Shown in pieces: positions 6,597 through 13,064 of a DNA stretch of 39,836 nt (positions within the stretch are counted from its first letter, which is position 1; each line of letters opens with the position of its first letter). The position numbers were made by a program, and so were the translations under genes. Location: positions 1 to 39,836 of the IMG/VR virus record IMGVR_UViG_3300024262_000091. One strand, 5' to 3'. Under the pieces are notes generated by a model that was not told the origin of the DNA, searched no databases, and worked only from the letters and a program-made list of their open reading frames with translations. Origin of the DNA: a virus.

Positions 6597-7242
6597 ATTA
6601 ACAGAAGCAATTCTCCAAGTAATGGGAGAGGTAAAAGGCATAGACAAATCTATGCAAGTTGGAACGGGAGCAATGCAGTATAAAGGAGTCCCCGACCAAG
6701 AGGTAAAAAAGATAATAGGTAGTTCGATGCAAAGACACGGATTAGTTATGTTGCCAATAAAGATAGAGCCAACAACAAGAATTGACAGATGGGAGCAGAC
6801 AGACCAATGGGGAAAGAAGCAAAAGCAATCAGTTTTCACAGAAGTATTGGCGACATACAAGTTAATGCATATAAGTGGAGAGTCGATAGAAATAAGTGGA
6901 TATGGACACGGAACAGATACACAAGATAAGGGAGCAGGGAAAGCAACAACTTATGCTCTAAAGTATGCGTTATTGTATGCATTCCTCGTCCCTACGGGAA
7001 CAATAGATGATAGCGACACTATACACTCAAATGATACAGTTGTCCCTTCTAAGGAAGTTAAAGTACCGATTAACACTAAGGCAAAACTTCCAAAAGAAAG
7101 ATTTGAAAACGCATTGAAGCAGATAGAACTTAATAAGTACGATGGAGATTCAATGAGAGCAACGTTTGAGTTAAGTAAACCGCAAGAGAAAACGTTAAAT
7201 GAATTAGAAACAAAAATGACAGAAGATGAAAAAGAAAAGTAA
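6586..7242 (+). CDS. erf: ERF-family single-strand annealing protein
   Basis: 218 aa. The ERF core runs from about residue 5 to 140: GTGAMQYKGVPDQEVKKIIG, a mid segment FTEVLATYKLMHISGES, then the signature GYGHGTDTQDKGAGKATTYA with LKYALL after it (residues 105-130). ERF proteins anneal complementary single strands during phage recombination and genome circularisation. The next genes encode the exonuclease that makes the single strands and the SSB, so this is a complete annealing module. The C-terminal 70 residues are variable and charged. Confidence 0.93.
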   Translation: MSSKLTEAILQVMGEVKGIDKSMQVGTGAMQYKGVPDQEVKKIIGSSMQRHGLVMLPIKIEPTTRIDRWEQTDQWGKKQKQSVFTEVLATYKLMHISGESIEISGYGHGTDTQDKGAGKATTYALKYALLYAFLVPTGTIDDSDTIHSNDTVVPSKEVKVPINTKAKLPKERFENALKQIELNKYDGDSMRATFELSKPQEKTLNELETKMTEDEKEK

Positions 7243-7879
7243 GTACCTAAATGAAGAAGGAGAGTTTATCGTAAGATGTTCAGCCTTAGGAAGTGTAATG
7301 GCTTCTCCAAACAAAGCAGAATTATCAGTAGGAGCGAAGACCTACGTTAAGAATGCGTTCAAAGAAACCTATCTAGAATATGAAATATTCATAGAAAGTC
7401 CGAAATTCGATAAGGGAAATATGATGGAGGAAAAAGCAATCGAGTTAATATCCGAACTTTATAAAGAGCCGTATATTAAGAATGAAGTTGAAAGAACGAA
7501 TGGCTTTATAAAAGGAACGTGTGATATATCATTTTTAAATAAGATTAGAGATGTTAAATGTCCTTGGAACAAATCTTCATATCCGTTAATACCCGAAGAT
7601 GGAAAGAGTCCGATTTACGAATGGCAAGGTCGTGGCTATATGATGTTATGGAATAAAGATGAGTTCTATTTAGATTATTGTCTTATGGACACTCCTAGAG
7701 AATTGATACCTGCTTGGGAAGGAGAAGACTTACATACCGCAAGTGATTTACCGATAGAATTAAGAGTCACAACGTTGGCATACAAGAGAGATTTGGAGAA
7801 AGAACAACAAATCATTCAAAGAGTAAGAGGTTGTCGCTTATATTGGGACTTATTAAAAGAAAATTTTAACATAAAATAA
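7226..7879 (+). CDS. YqaJ/lambda-exonuclease-like recombination nuclease
   Basis: 217 aa, overlapping the ERF gene by 17 bases. PD-(D/E)XK nuclease signs: MMEEKAIELI (E69 region), GTCDI with D100, then RDVKCPW giving D109-x-K111, and YEWQGRGYMMLW with Q134...Y138, the QxxxY motif of lambda-exonuclease/YqaJ enzymes. The spacing D100...D109-V-K111 matches the lambda exo D...ExK layout. It probably resects double-stranded ends 5'-3' to load the ERF partner. Confidence 0.9.
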   Translation: MKKKSKYLNEEGEFIVRCSALGSVMASPNKAELSVGAKTYVKNAFKETYLEYEIFIESPKFDKGNMMEEKAIELISELYKEPYIKNEVERTNGFIKGTCDISFLNKIRDVKCPWNKSSYPLIPEDGKSPIYEWQGRGYMMLWNKDEFYLDYCLMDTPRELIPAWEGEDLHTASDLPIELRVTTLAYKRDLEKEQQIIQRVRGCRLYWDLLKENFNIK

Positions 7880-7889
7880 AAATAGAAAT

Positions 7890-8264
7890 ATGAATAACGT
7901 AGAAGGAGTAATAATAGTAAAAAAAAATACAGTACAAATTTCAGATTCATTCTGTAAAAGAGAATTAGTTGTACAGACAGATGAAAAATATCCTCAAAAA
8001 ATTCCGATTGAATTTACGCAAGATAAATGTGATTTGTTAGATACAGTTAAATTAGGAGATAGTGTTAGTGTATCAGTAAACTTAGGAGGTAGATTATGGT
8101 CGAACCCAAAAACGGGAGAAGATAAATATTTTCTGTCTTTGCACGGATGGAGAATAGAAAAGGCTAGTACTGAGCAAGGGAATATTAAGCAAGGAAATAT
8201 TGAAAGAGCATTTCAAGAAGAAGCAATAAACGAAATGGACGAGGATGATGATTTGCCGTTCTAA
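7890..8264 (+). CDS. ssb: Single-stranded DNA-binding protein (DUF3127-like)
   Basis: 124 aa. The N-terminal OB-fold-like part (NNVEGVIIVKKNTVQISDSF, CKRELVVQT, PIEFTQDKCDLLD, GDSVSVSVNLGGRLW) matches the DUF3127 SSB-like family typical of Bacteroidota. The C-terminus ends in the acidic tip DEDDDLPF, the classic SSB partner-binding tail. Its operon position after annealase and exonuclease supports a role in coating resected DNA. Confidence 0.88.
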   Translation: MNNVEGVIIVKKNTVQISDSFCKRELVVQTDEKYPQKIPIEFTQDKCDLLDTVKLGDSVSVSVNLGGRLWSNPKTGEDKYFLSLHGWRIEKASTEQGNIKQGNIERAFQEEAINEMDEDDDLPF

Positions 8265-8275
8265 AAAACAGATAT

Positions 8276-8488
8276 ATGATAAAGATAGATAAGGTACAAG
8301 ATTTAAGAAATCTAGATAAAGCCGTAAGAAAAGTAATTGAAAAGAACCTAAAAGAAAAGAAGCAGACACCGACTGCATTTGCAAAGGAAGTTGGAATACA
8401 TCCTTTACAAATGTTAAGGTATATAAACGACAAAAAGAATATGAGATTCGACACCTTGATGCAGATTGGCAAAAAGGCAAAAAAATAG
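8276..8488 (+). CDS. XRE-like helix-turn-helix protein, 70 aa
   Basis: Residues about 28-68 (KQTPTAFAKEVGIHPLQMLR, then YINDKKNMRFDTLMQIGKKA) fit the Cro/XRE HTH pattern, with a recognition helix in HPLQMLRYIND. The N-terminal 25 residues form a charged helix. It ends the recombination operon and is followed at once by a terminator. It could be a small repressor or timing regulator; no C-terminal sensor domain is present. Confidence 0.75.
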   Translation: MIKIDKVQDLRNLDKAVRKVIEKNLKEKKQTPTAFAKEVGIHPLQMLRYINDKKNMRFDTLMQIGKKAKK

Positions 8489-8493
8489 AAATT

Positions 8494-8516
8494 GCACCTT
8501 AGGGTGCTTTTTTTTT
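8494..8516 (+). terminator. Rho-independent terminator
   Basis: GCACC and GGTGC pair around a TTAG loop (8494-8507), followed by nine T residues. It lies 6 bases after the XRE-like gene and closes the recombination operon. Confidence 0.9.
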
Positions 8517-8602
8517 GTAAAAAACTTTCGATTGTTAGAACCCTAAAAACAATGAAACAGAAAATACTTGAAAAAAAACTTTGTATTTTGTAGTGCTAAC
8601 TA

Positions 8603-8624
8603 AATATAACTACTTAGATTTACA
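8603..8624 (+). promoter_or_regulatory. Promoter, class I element 3
   Basis: AATATAACTACT followed by TAGATTTACA. It lies about 90 bases after the terminator at 8494 in a 166-base gap with no other gene. A GAAAATACTTGAA stretch upstream also occurs before class I element 1. It heads the operon 8655-9562. Confidence 0.85.
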
Positions 8625-8654
8625 TTCATAAACAAACAAACAAAAACAAAAAAG

Positions 8655-8900
8655 ATGAAAACAACGACAACTTTTACCACACAATTTTTAAGAAGATTTG
8701 AAGATTTAATCTTTATTACTCAATTCAATGATGATTGGGAGAAAAAATGGGAAATTCTGACAGACCATAAAGGAGATGAATTTACAGACATAGATGAAGC
8801 AATCGAATTTATCAGAAAAGAAACGAATAACGATTGGGGAGTTGGACTATCAACTTTCAATCAAGCAAAGATTGAAAATGCAGAATGGAGTAACTTATAA
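8655..8900 (+). CDS. Hypothetical early protein, 81 aa
   Basis: First gene after class I promoter 3, with an A-rich leader. N-terminus Thr/Phe-rich (KTTTTFTTQFLRRFEDLIF), then acidic and aromatic (DDWEKKWEILTDHKGDEF). No family recognised. Confidence 0.68.
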   Translation: MKTTTTFTTQFLRRFEDLIFITQFNDDWEKKWEILTDHKGDEFTDIDEAIEFIRKETNNDWGVGLSTFNQAKIENAEWSNL

Positions 8901-8930
8901 AAAAAAGACAAGAAAATAAAAAAAAAAGAT

Positions 8931-9122
8931 ATGACAAAGAGCAAAGAAATATTCAATCAAGTTAGAGAACAGTACGAAGAATTTGAAAGAAAATTAAAGT
9001 CAGCAAGTGAATGGTCAAGAGAGTATATTGAAAAAGATAAACTAGGTTTTGAGCAAGATTTAATATCCATACAAGAGTGGTGGGAATTTCAAGAATGGAA
9101 AAAAGAAAAACAAAAGAAATGA
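8931..9122 (+). CDS. Hypothetical helical protein, 63 aa
   Basis: A-rich leader ending AAAAAAGAT. One long charged helix with coiled-coil character (SKEIFNQVREQYEEFERKLK), ending in a Trp-rich basic tail (WWEFQEWKKEKQKK). Its TGA overlaps the ATG of the RadC-like gene. Confidence 0.65.
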   Translation: MTKSKEIFNQVREQYEEFERKLKSASEWSREYIEKDKLGFEQDLISIQEWWEFQEWKKEKQKK

Positions 9123-9562
9123 ATTTACCTAAGATAACGATTAAAATAAGCCGTTCTAAAGTACCCGAAGATGAAGTATATACTATCAATTCATCTAGGG
9201 ATGCAAACAAGGTATTTAAGGCAATATTTGATGCAGATACTATTCTGTGGACAGAAGAAAGCGTTATACTCTGCTTAAACAGAAAGAATGACGTAATAGG
9301 TTATCACAAGTTAAGTAGTGGAGGAATGACGGGTACAGTAGTTGATAGTAGAGTGATATTTACGATAGCATTAAAAACGGGAGCTACTTCAATAATTTTG
9401 GCTCACAACCACCCAAGTGGAAATCTGAAACCAAGCGAAGCAGACAAGCGTTTGACAACTAAGATAAAAGAAGCAGGAAGACTGCTAGATATTGATTTGT
9501 TAGACCACTTAATTATAACAGATGAATCGTACTATTCACTTGCGGATAATGATGATATGTAA
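9119..9562 (+). CDS. radC: RadC-like JAB/MPN-domain protein
   Basis: The frame is open from 9077, but ATG 9119 gives the ATGA overlap with the previous gene and removes a lysine-rich read-through segment, so it is preferred (147 aa). The JAB metal-binding motif is clear: E46/E47, H96-N-H98 in LAHNHPSG, and SEAD with D109. The region GTVVDSRVIFTIALKTGATS is the conserved RadC core. RadC-type proteins are common next to phage recombination genes; their biochemical role is unresolved. The N-terminal HhH part of bacterial RadC is absent, as usual for phage and mobile-element versions. Confidence 0.9.
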   Translation: MNLPKITIKISRSKVPEDEVYTINSSRDANKVFKAIFDADTILWTEESVILCLNRKNDVIGYHKLSSGGMTGTVVDSRVIFTIALKTGATSIILAHNHPSGNLKPSEADKRLTTKIKEAGRLLDIDLLDHLIITDESYYSLADNDDM

Positions 9563-9601
9563 AATAAATTAAAAATAATTGCGAATATGTTTGGTTTAAT
9601 T

Positions 9602-9623
9602 AATATAACTACTTAGATTTGCA
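9602..9623 (+). promoter_or_regulatory. Promoter, class I element 4
   Basis: AATATAACTACT followed by TAGATTTGCA. A TTTG 20 bases upstream of the TAGATTTG box (in ATGTTTGG) fits the -33 element. It drives a single gene, 9656-9859. Confidence 0.87.
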
Positions 9624-9655
9624 TAAACAAAAACAAACAAAAACAAATATAAGTT

Positions 9656-9859
9656 ATGAAGACATTTTTAATCACATCAAAACAAGGAGTTTCAGAATGG
9701 ATAACAGATTTCACAGAAGTTCAAATCTATATGAACAACCTACAAAGTAATGGAGTAAACAGAGCAAAAGTACAATGTTTTGAAGACAATGTATTAACAC
9801 TTCAAATAAAGTATAAGTTTAATGGAGAGAGATGGAGAAAAGTAGTTACTCCAAAATAA
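9656..9859 (+). CDS. Hypothetical early protein, 67 aa
   Basis: Monocistronic unit between class I promoters 4 and 5. Basic, beta-rich sequence (MKTFLITSKQGVSEWITDF, TEVQIYMNNLQ, VLTLQIKYKFNGERWRKVV). A dedicated promoter for a 67-residue protein suggests a dose-sensitive early role; no family recognised. Confidence 0.7.
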   Translation: MKTFLITSKQGVSEWITDFTEVQIYMNNLQSNGVNRAKVQCFEDNVLTLQIKYKFNGERWRKVVTPK

Positions 9860-9893
9860 ATTAAAAATAAATGAAAATAAATTAGGTTTAACT

Positions 9894-9915
9894 AATATAA
9901 CTACTTAGATTTACA
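9894..9915 (+). promoter_or_regulatory. Promoter, class I element 5
   Basis: AATATAACTACT followed by TAGATTTACA. The block 9865-9915 is nearly the same as 6221-6271 over 51 bases, showing duplication of a whole promoter region. It drives 9952-11189. Confidence 0.87.
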
Positions 9916-9951
9916 CTATCAAATTAAAACAAACAAAAAAAAACAGAAGTT

Positions 9952-10191
9952 ATGAAAAACAAAGGCACACACACGGGTTCATTCAAAAGAGATTCAAACG
10001 GCATTATCACGAATGGATTATACTTCTTTTCCAAATGGGATAAAGAGATAGGAGAAAAAATCGTTATTGAAGATACAAAAACAATTATTGAAGTTATCGG
10101 ATTAGATAGAAATGATACGATAGACCAAATGAACATCTTCATAAAAGAAAGTAATCACGCAAGAAGGTGTGGTAGAGTGTTAAACAAATAA
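9952..10191 (+). CDS. Hypothetical protein, 79 aa
   Basis: First gene after class I promoter 5, with an AACAGAAGTT leader. Begins MKNKGTHTGSFKRDSNG and has a beta-rich middle (KIVIEDTKTIIEVIGLDRND) and a basic end (NHARRCGRVLNK). Family not recognised. Confidence 0.68.
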   Translation: MKNKGTHTGSFKRDSNGIITNGLYFFSKWDKEIGEKIVIEDTKTIIEVIGLDRNDTIDQMNIFIKESNHARRCGRVLNK

Positions 10192-10226
10192 GCAAATAAA
10201 TAAATAAACAAATAAAAACAGAAGTT

Positions 10227-10580
10227 ATGAAAATTACAAAAGCAGAAGCAATTAGTAAATTAGAAAATGGGTTCGGCTCAATTTACACGAAAGAAGAAGT
10301 TATCGAATTGATAACTCAAATTGAAGAAACGGACGAAGTAAAAATAGACATTGACGTAGCAAAACTGACAGAACTTATCTTAAATGAAATACTAGAAAAT
10401 GACGACATAATTGATTTATCAAGTGCGGAATTAAGTATGGAATATGATAATACAGTCGAGTTAACAAATGCGAGTTTAGAAAGTCATCAAGTAGAAAGTA
10501 GTATTGATGAAGGAATTACTCAATACCTTGAAGGTTTAAGAGAAGAAAGAGAAGCTAACACAATTATTGTAAACAGATAG
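10227..10580 (+). CDS. Hypothetical acidic protein, 117 aa
   Basis: AACAGAAGTT leader. Strongly acidic with long helices (YTKEEVIELITQIEETDEVK, AKLTELILNEILENDDIIDL). The overall charge and size resemble small phage inhibitors of host enzymes, but there is no specific motif. Confidence 0.68.
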   Translation: MKITKAEAISKLENGFGSIYTKEEVIELITQIEETDEVKIDIDVAKLTELILNEILENDDIIDLSSAELSMEYDNTVELTNASLESHQVESSIDEGITQYLEGLREEREANTIIVNR

Positions 10581-10585
10581 AAGTT

Positions 10586-10822
10586 ATGAAAGTATATATA
10601 AAAGGAAGGTCAAAGAAAGAATTAAATGAAAGACTTGAAAATGGCTTTATGTTAATAGCAACAGAGTATAATATGTTTAATCCGTTAGGGTACGAAACAT
10701 TCCATAGACTAGAAGACTTAAAAAACGGAACTGCAATCTCCATATTTGAGGAAAGACAACAAGGCAATCCGATAAGCAAAAGTTATGGACTTTGGGATAA
10801 AAAAAGAAATCAAATAGTATAA
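10586..10822 (+). CDS. Hypothetical protein, 78 aa
   Basis: Starts 5 bases after the previous stop with an ATAGAAGTT leader. Mixed fold (MKVYIKGRSKKELNERLENG, then GTAISIFEERQQ). No family recognised. Confidence 0.68.
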   Translation: MKVYIKGRSKKELNERLENGFMLIATEYNMFNPLGYETFHRLEDLKNGTAISIFEERQQGNPISKSYGLWDKKRNQIV

Positions 10823-10847
10823 ATTAACAAACAAAAAAACAGAAGTT

Positions 10848-11189
10848 ATGAGTTACGCAAAACCAATATGGAATGATGTTACAAGTTGTGGATATTCAAA
10901 ATCTCCGAGTTGGGGAGGAAAGAATAATGTAAAACAGACAACGTACACGGGAAGTTCTCCAAGCAATAGTCAAGAGTTAGCAAGTATAGAAATAAGTAGA
11001 AAGTTCTACATCAACTTTGTTGCCTTCAACTACTATGTAGATGGGAAGTTATATAAGCAAAATATCAACTTTAGAAATAAAGATAAAGCAGGAGAATTTA
11101 TTCAGCAAAGAAAAAGTAATTTCTTAAACAGTATGAATGAAATGTCACACGCAATTAACAAGAAGTTGATTACAAATAAAAGTAAATAG
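10848..11189 (+). CDS. Hypothetical protein, 113 aa
   Basis: AACAGAAGTT leader. The N-terminus is Ser/Tyr/Gly-rich and probably flexible (GYSKSPSWGGKNNVKQTTYT); the second half is basic and folded-looking (EISRKFYINFVAFNYYVDGK). Last well-supported gene before the terminator at 11291. No family recognised. Confidence 0.68.
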   Translation: MSYAKPIWNDVTSCGYSKSPSWGGKNNVKQTTYTGSSPSNSQELASIEISRKFYINFVAFNYYVDGKLYKQNINFRNKDKAGEFIQQRKSNFLNSMNEMSHAINKKLITNKSK

Positions 11190-11192
11190 ATA

Positions 11193-11336
11193 ATGAAGAT
11201 AAGAATAATAGTAGCAGAAACAGAAAAATTGATTATGTTTGTAAAACTTAATATAGTTTCACTTCTGTTACTATGTTTTTGTTTGTTTGAAGGGAGGGCG
11301 TTGTTTCCCTCCCTTTTTTTAACTCAAATAAATTAA
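11193..11336 (+). CDS. Possible 47-aa membrane peptide overlapping a terminator
   Basis: An open frame starting 3 bases after the previous stop encodes a peptide with one hydrophobic segment (MFVKLNIVSLLLLCFCLF) and ends with TAA overlapping the next ATG. Its 3' half, however, coincides with the strong terminator hairpin at 11291-11320, so the coding reading and the terminator reading compete. It may be fortuitous. Confidence 0.3.
   Translation: MKIRIIVAETEKLIMFVKLNIVSLLLLCFCLFEGRALFPSLFLTQIN
11291..11320 (+). terminator. Rho-independent terminator
   Basis: AGGGAGGG (11291-11298) pairs perfectly with CCCTCCCT (11307-11314) around an 8-base loop, followed by a T run to 11320. It is the strongest G/C hairpin of the early region and ends the operon from promoter 5. 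Confidence 0.9.
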
Positions 11337-11575
11337 TGATGAAGAAAACGAAAAGAAATACAAAAGAAAGATTAATGTTAGGATTAGGATTGTCAATATT
11401 GCCATTTGCATATACGTTATGGGTGGCTGATAGATTGATGTTTACTTTAATTCCACAGTCTGACCATAAAAAGTTAGATGATTGGTTAAGTAATAAGTCT
11501 GTTATCTTTGCCTTTACAAGAGTATTTACGGCAGTCCTTATAACTTATATCTCTAAGTGGATATTTGGCTTCTAA
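11336..11575 (+). CDS. Hypothetical membrane protein, 79 aa
   Basis: Starts with two Met codons (11336 or 11339). Basic N-terminus (KKTKRNTKER), then a hydrophobic helix (LMLGLGLSILPFAYTLWVA), a polar loop with DHKKLDDW, and a second hydrophobic helix at the end (VFTAVLITYISKWIFGF). Two-pass topology with a positively charged N-terminus. It lies just after a terminator, so it needs read-through or an unseen promoter. Function unknown. Confidence 0.6.
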   Translation: MMKKTKRNTKERLMLGLGLSILPFAYTLWVADRLMFTLIPQSDHKKLDDWLSNKSVIFAFTRVFTAVLITYISKWIFGF

Positions 11576-11632
11576 GGAAGTCCTAGACAATAAATAGGTA
11601 ATAAAATACTTAGATTATTATGTGTATAATCC

Positions 11633-11654
11633 AAATAAAATACTTAGATTTACA
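11633..11654 (+). promoter_or_regulatory. Promoter, class II, upstream of tRNA-like RNA and modification operon
   Basis: AAATAAAATACT followed by TAGATTTACA, two mismatches to 1306-1327. A degenerate extra copy lies at 11599-11620 (TAATAAAATACTTAGATTAT), 34 bases upstream. The -7 box ends about 15 bases before the tRNA-like RNA, so it probably drives that RNA and the operon 11767-16678. Confidence 0.7.
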
Positions 11655-11667
11655 TACAGAACACAAT

Positions 11668-11740
11668 GCGTGTGTAGCATAATTGACAATGTACTACATA
11701 TTCCAATGAGGGAAAGGAGGTGCGAATCCTTCCACACGCT
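11668..11740 (+). tRNA. tRNA-like RNA, probably degenerate or atypical
   Basis: 73 bases with correct tRNA spacing. The acceptor stem GCGTGTG/CACACGC is 7 perfect pairs. A D-arm-like GCAT/ATGT encloses loop AATTGACA (no GG pair). The T arm GGAGG-TGCGAAT-CCTTC pairs fully, with TGCGAAT in place of the usual TTCGAAT. The anticodon arm is irregular: CT-CAT/ATG-AG pairs only with a bulged A and a 6-base loop ATTCCA, so no anticodon can be assigned safely. The discriminator is T and CCA is not encoded. It shares TATTCCAA with the RNA at 5536. Options are a decayed tRNA, or a tRNA mimic with a non-translational role. Confidence 0.5.
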
Positions 11741-11766
11741 CTAATAAACAAACAACAAAACAGAAG

Positions 11767-12189
11767 ATGAAAATTTACACTAGTTATTACGCTCAAATAA
11801 GAAATTTAAAAAAGGAAGGTATTACTCCGATTGCAATTTCTTTAGGCATTCCAAAATTTTTAAGAGGAGAAGATATGTCAAGGATATTCCTATTAGCACC
11901 AAGCAGGGATATGTTAGATTTGTCGTATGATATTTACAAAGAAAGATATATTGAAAGACTTGAAAAAGTTGATTGGAAATTAGTACACGATATGTTATCG
12001 GTTTATGAAGATAAACCCGTTGCTCTGTTATGTTACGAAGCATTAAAAACAGAAGGCGAGTTTTGTCACAGAACGATGTTGGCAGAATACATCAACAAAA
12101 ATTATTCTTACGTTTTTGGACAAGTAACCGAATGGAAAAAAGAAGAAAAAGAAGTTTCACGACAAATAGGAATGTTCGATGATAAGTAG
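11767..12189 (+). CDS. DUF488-family protein
   Basis: 140 aa, first protein gene after the tRNA-like RNA, with an AAACAGAAG leader. It carries the DUF488 marks: IPKFLRG near residue 28, LAPSRDML near 43, and ALLCYE...EFCHRTMLAEYI, with Cys89-Tyr-Glu91 and Cys100-His-Arg102. The biochemical function of DUF488 proteins is not established. Here it opens a gene set with amino-acid and amide-bond enzymes, which hints at a metabolic or modification role. The stop overlaps the next gene by 11 bases. Confidence 0.85.
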   Translation: MKIYTSYYAQIRNLKKEGITPIAISLGIPKFLRGEDMSRIFLLAPSRDMLDLSYDIYKERYIERLEKVDWKLVHDMLSVYEDKPVALLCYEALKTEGEFCHRTMLAEYINKNYSYVFGQVTEWKKEEKEVSRQIGMFDDK

Positions 12190-12610
12190 CAAAGAAAGTA
12201 TGTTAGGAGATTGCCTAAGCACGGGTTGTGGTTGGAAGTGTTGCACGTATGGAGCAGAAGGCATATTGTTATTGCCTAAAGAATACGATAGGATTGAAGA
12301 AGGAAAAGCAGAACATCTTGAAATTGTTAATGATAATTATTTAGGAGGAAAAATAGTTAAGTGTATAGCAAAGAATACGGCAAATTGTGATAAAGGTTAC
12401 AAGCCAATTCAATGTTCAGCATATCCGTTTTGGATAAGAGCAACGGATAACGATACAGATGTAGAAAATAGTCTGAGGTGTCCTATGCCTAAGAAGACAA
12501 TGAGTAAGCATAAAGACAAAGCAGTACAGTTGATTAAAGAATATGCGAAAGGAGTAGATATAGCAGATTTTTTAAAAAAAGCAAAAGTTAAGAATTATGA
12601 AAAGCATTAA
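12179..12610 (+). CDS. YkgJ-like cysteine-cluster protein
   Basis: 143 aa. The N-terminal CLSTGCGWKCC (C12, C17, C21, C22), the later NCDKGYKPIQCSAYPFW and the RCPMPKK motif give the Cys pattern of the YkgJ family, which is predicted to bind zinc or an iron-sulphur centre. The KPIQCxAYPF segment is the family hallmark. It overlaps its neighbours on both sides (11 and 14 bases), so it is a full member of the cassette. It could be a metal-dependent enzyme or an accessory electron or metal carrier for the PLP and amidoligase enzymes (inference). Confidence 0.8.
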   Translation: MISSKESMLGDCLSTGCGWKCCTYGAEGILLLPKEYDRIEEGKAEHLEIVNDNYLGGKIVKCIAKNTANCDKGYKPIQCSAYPFWIRATDNDTDVENSLRCPMPKKTMSKHKDKAVQLIKEYAKGVDIADFLKKAKVKNYEKH

Positions 12611-13064
12611 GCACGAAATACGTCAGTTGTCAATGTTGGATTGGAAGGAAGTTGTAATTCTAGAAAAAGAAGTTGCAAAGTTAGATGTTTCAATAGCAAT
12701 AGAAAGTACAGAAGATGAAATTCATAAATGCTTATTGTCAAATTTAAGTAGTGGAATTTTTGTAGATGGAGAATTAGTTTGTTATGACTTAGCATATTAT
12801 GATGATTATGAATGTATTGCTTATTCTGAAAAGTCTTATACAAAGGAGGAGCATAGAGGTAAGGGATATATGAGAATGACAATACAATGGTTGTTAGATA
12901 ATGCAAAAGAAAGAGATTATGTATTTGCAATTTGTATGGTTTCTCCAACGAATATAGGAAGCACAAAAGTTGTAGAAAGATGTGGGTTTGTAAAAGTAGC
13001 AGAAAGAAATAATGTATATGGTTCTGTAAACAAAAGAGATGTGTTTGTATGCAAATTAACATAG
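12597..13064 (+). CDS. GNAT N-acyltransferase
   Basis: 155 aa. The acyl-CoA-binding motif A is EEHRGKGYMRMTIQWLL with R87-G-K-G90, followed by the motif B region SPTNIGSTKVVERCGFVKVA. Length and order match single-domain GNATs. Probable substrate is an amino acid or amine made in the same pathway. It overlaps the PLP-enzyme gene by 16 bases, implying coupled expression. Confidence 0.88.
   Translation: MKSIKHEIRQLSMLDWKEVVILEKEVAKLDVSIAIESTEDEIHKCLLSNLSSGIFVDGELVCYDLAYYDDYECIAYSEKSYTKEEHRGKGYMRMTIQWLLDNAKERDYVFAICMVSPTNIGSTKVVERCGFVKVAERNNVYGSVNKRDVFVCKLT

Noticed and set aside
7266-7879. YqaJ-like nuclease as a Cas4 or restriction nuclease
   Set aside because: Its overlap with the ERF gene and QxxxY motif fit a phage recombination exonuclease; no CRISPR or restriction partner is present.
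12607-13062. 151-codon open frame on the - strand
   Set aside because: Antisense to the GNAT gene, which has clear motifs; low-complexity Leu/His/Tyr composition is typical of a shadow frame.
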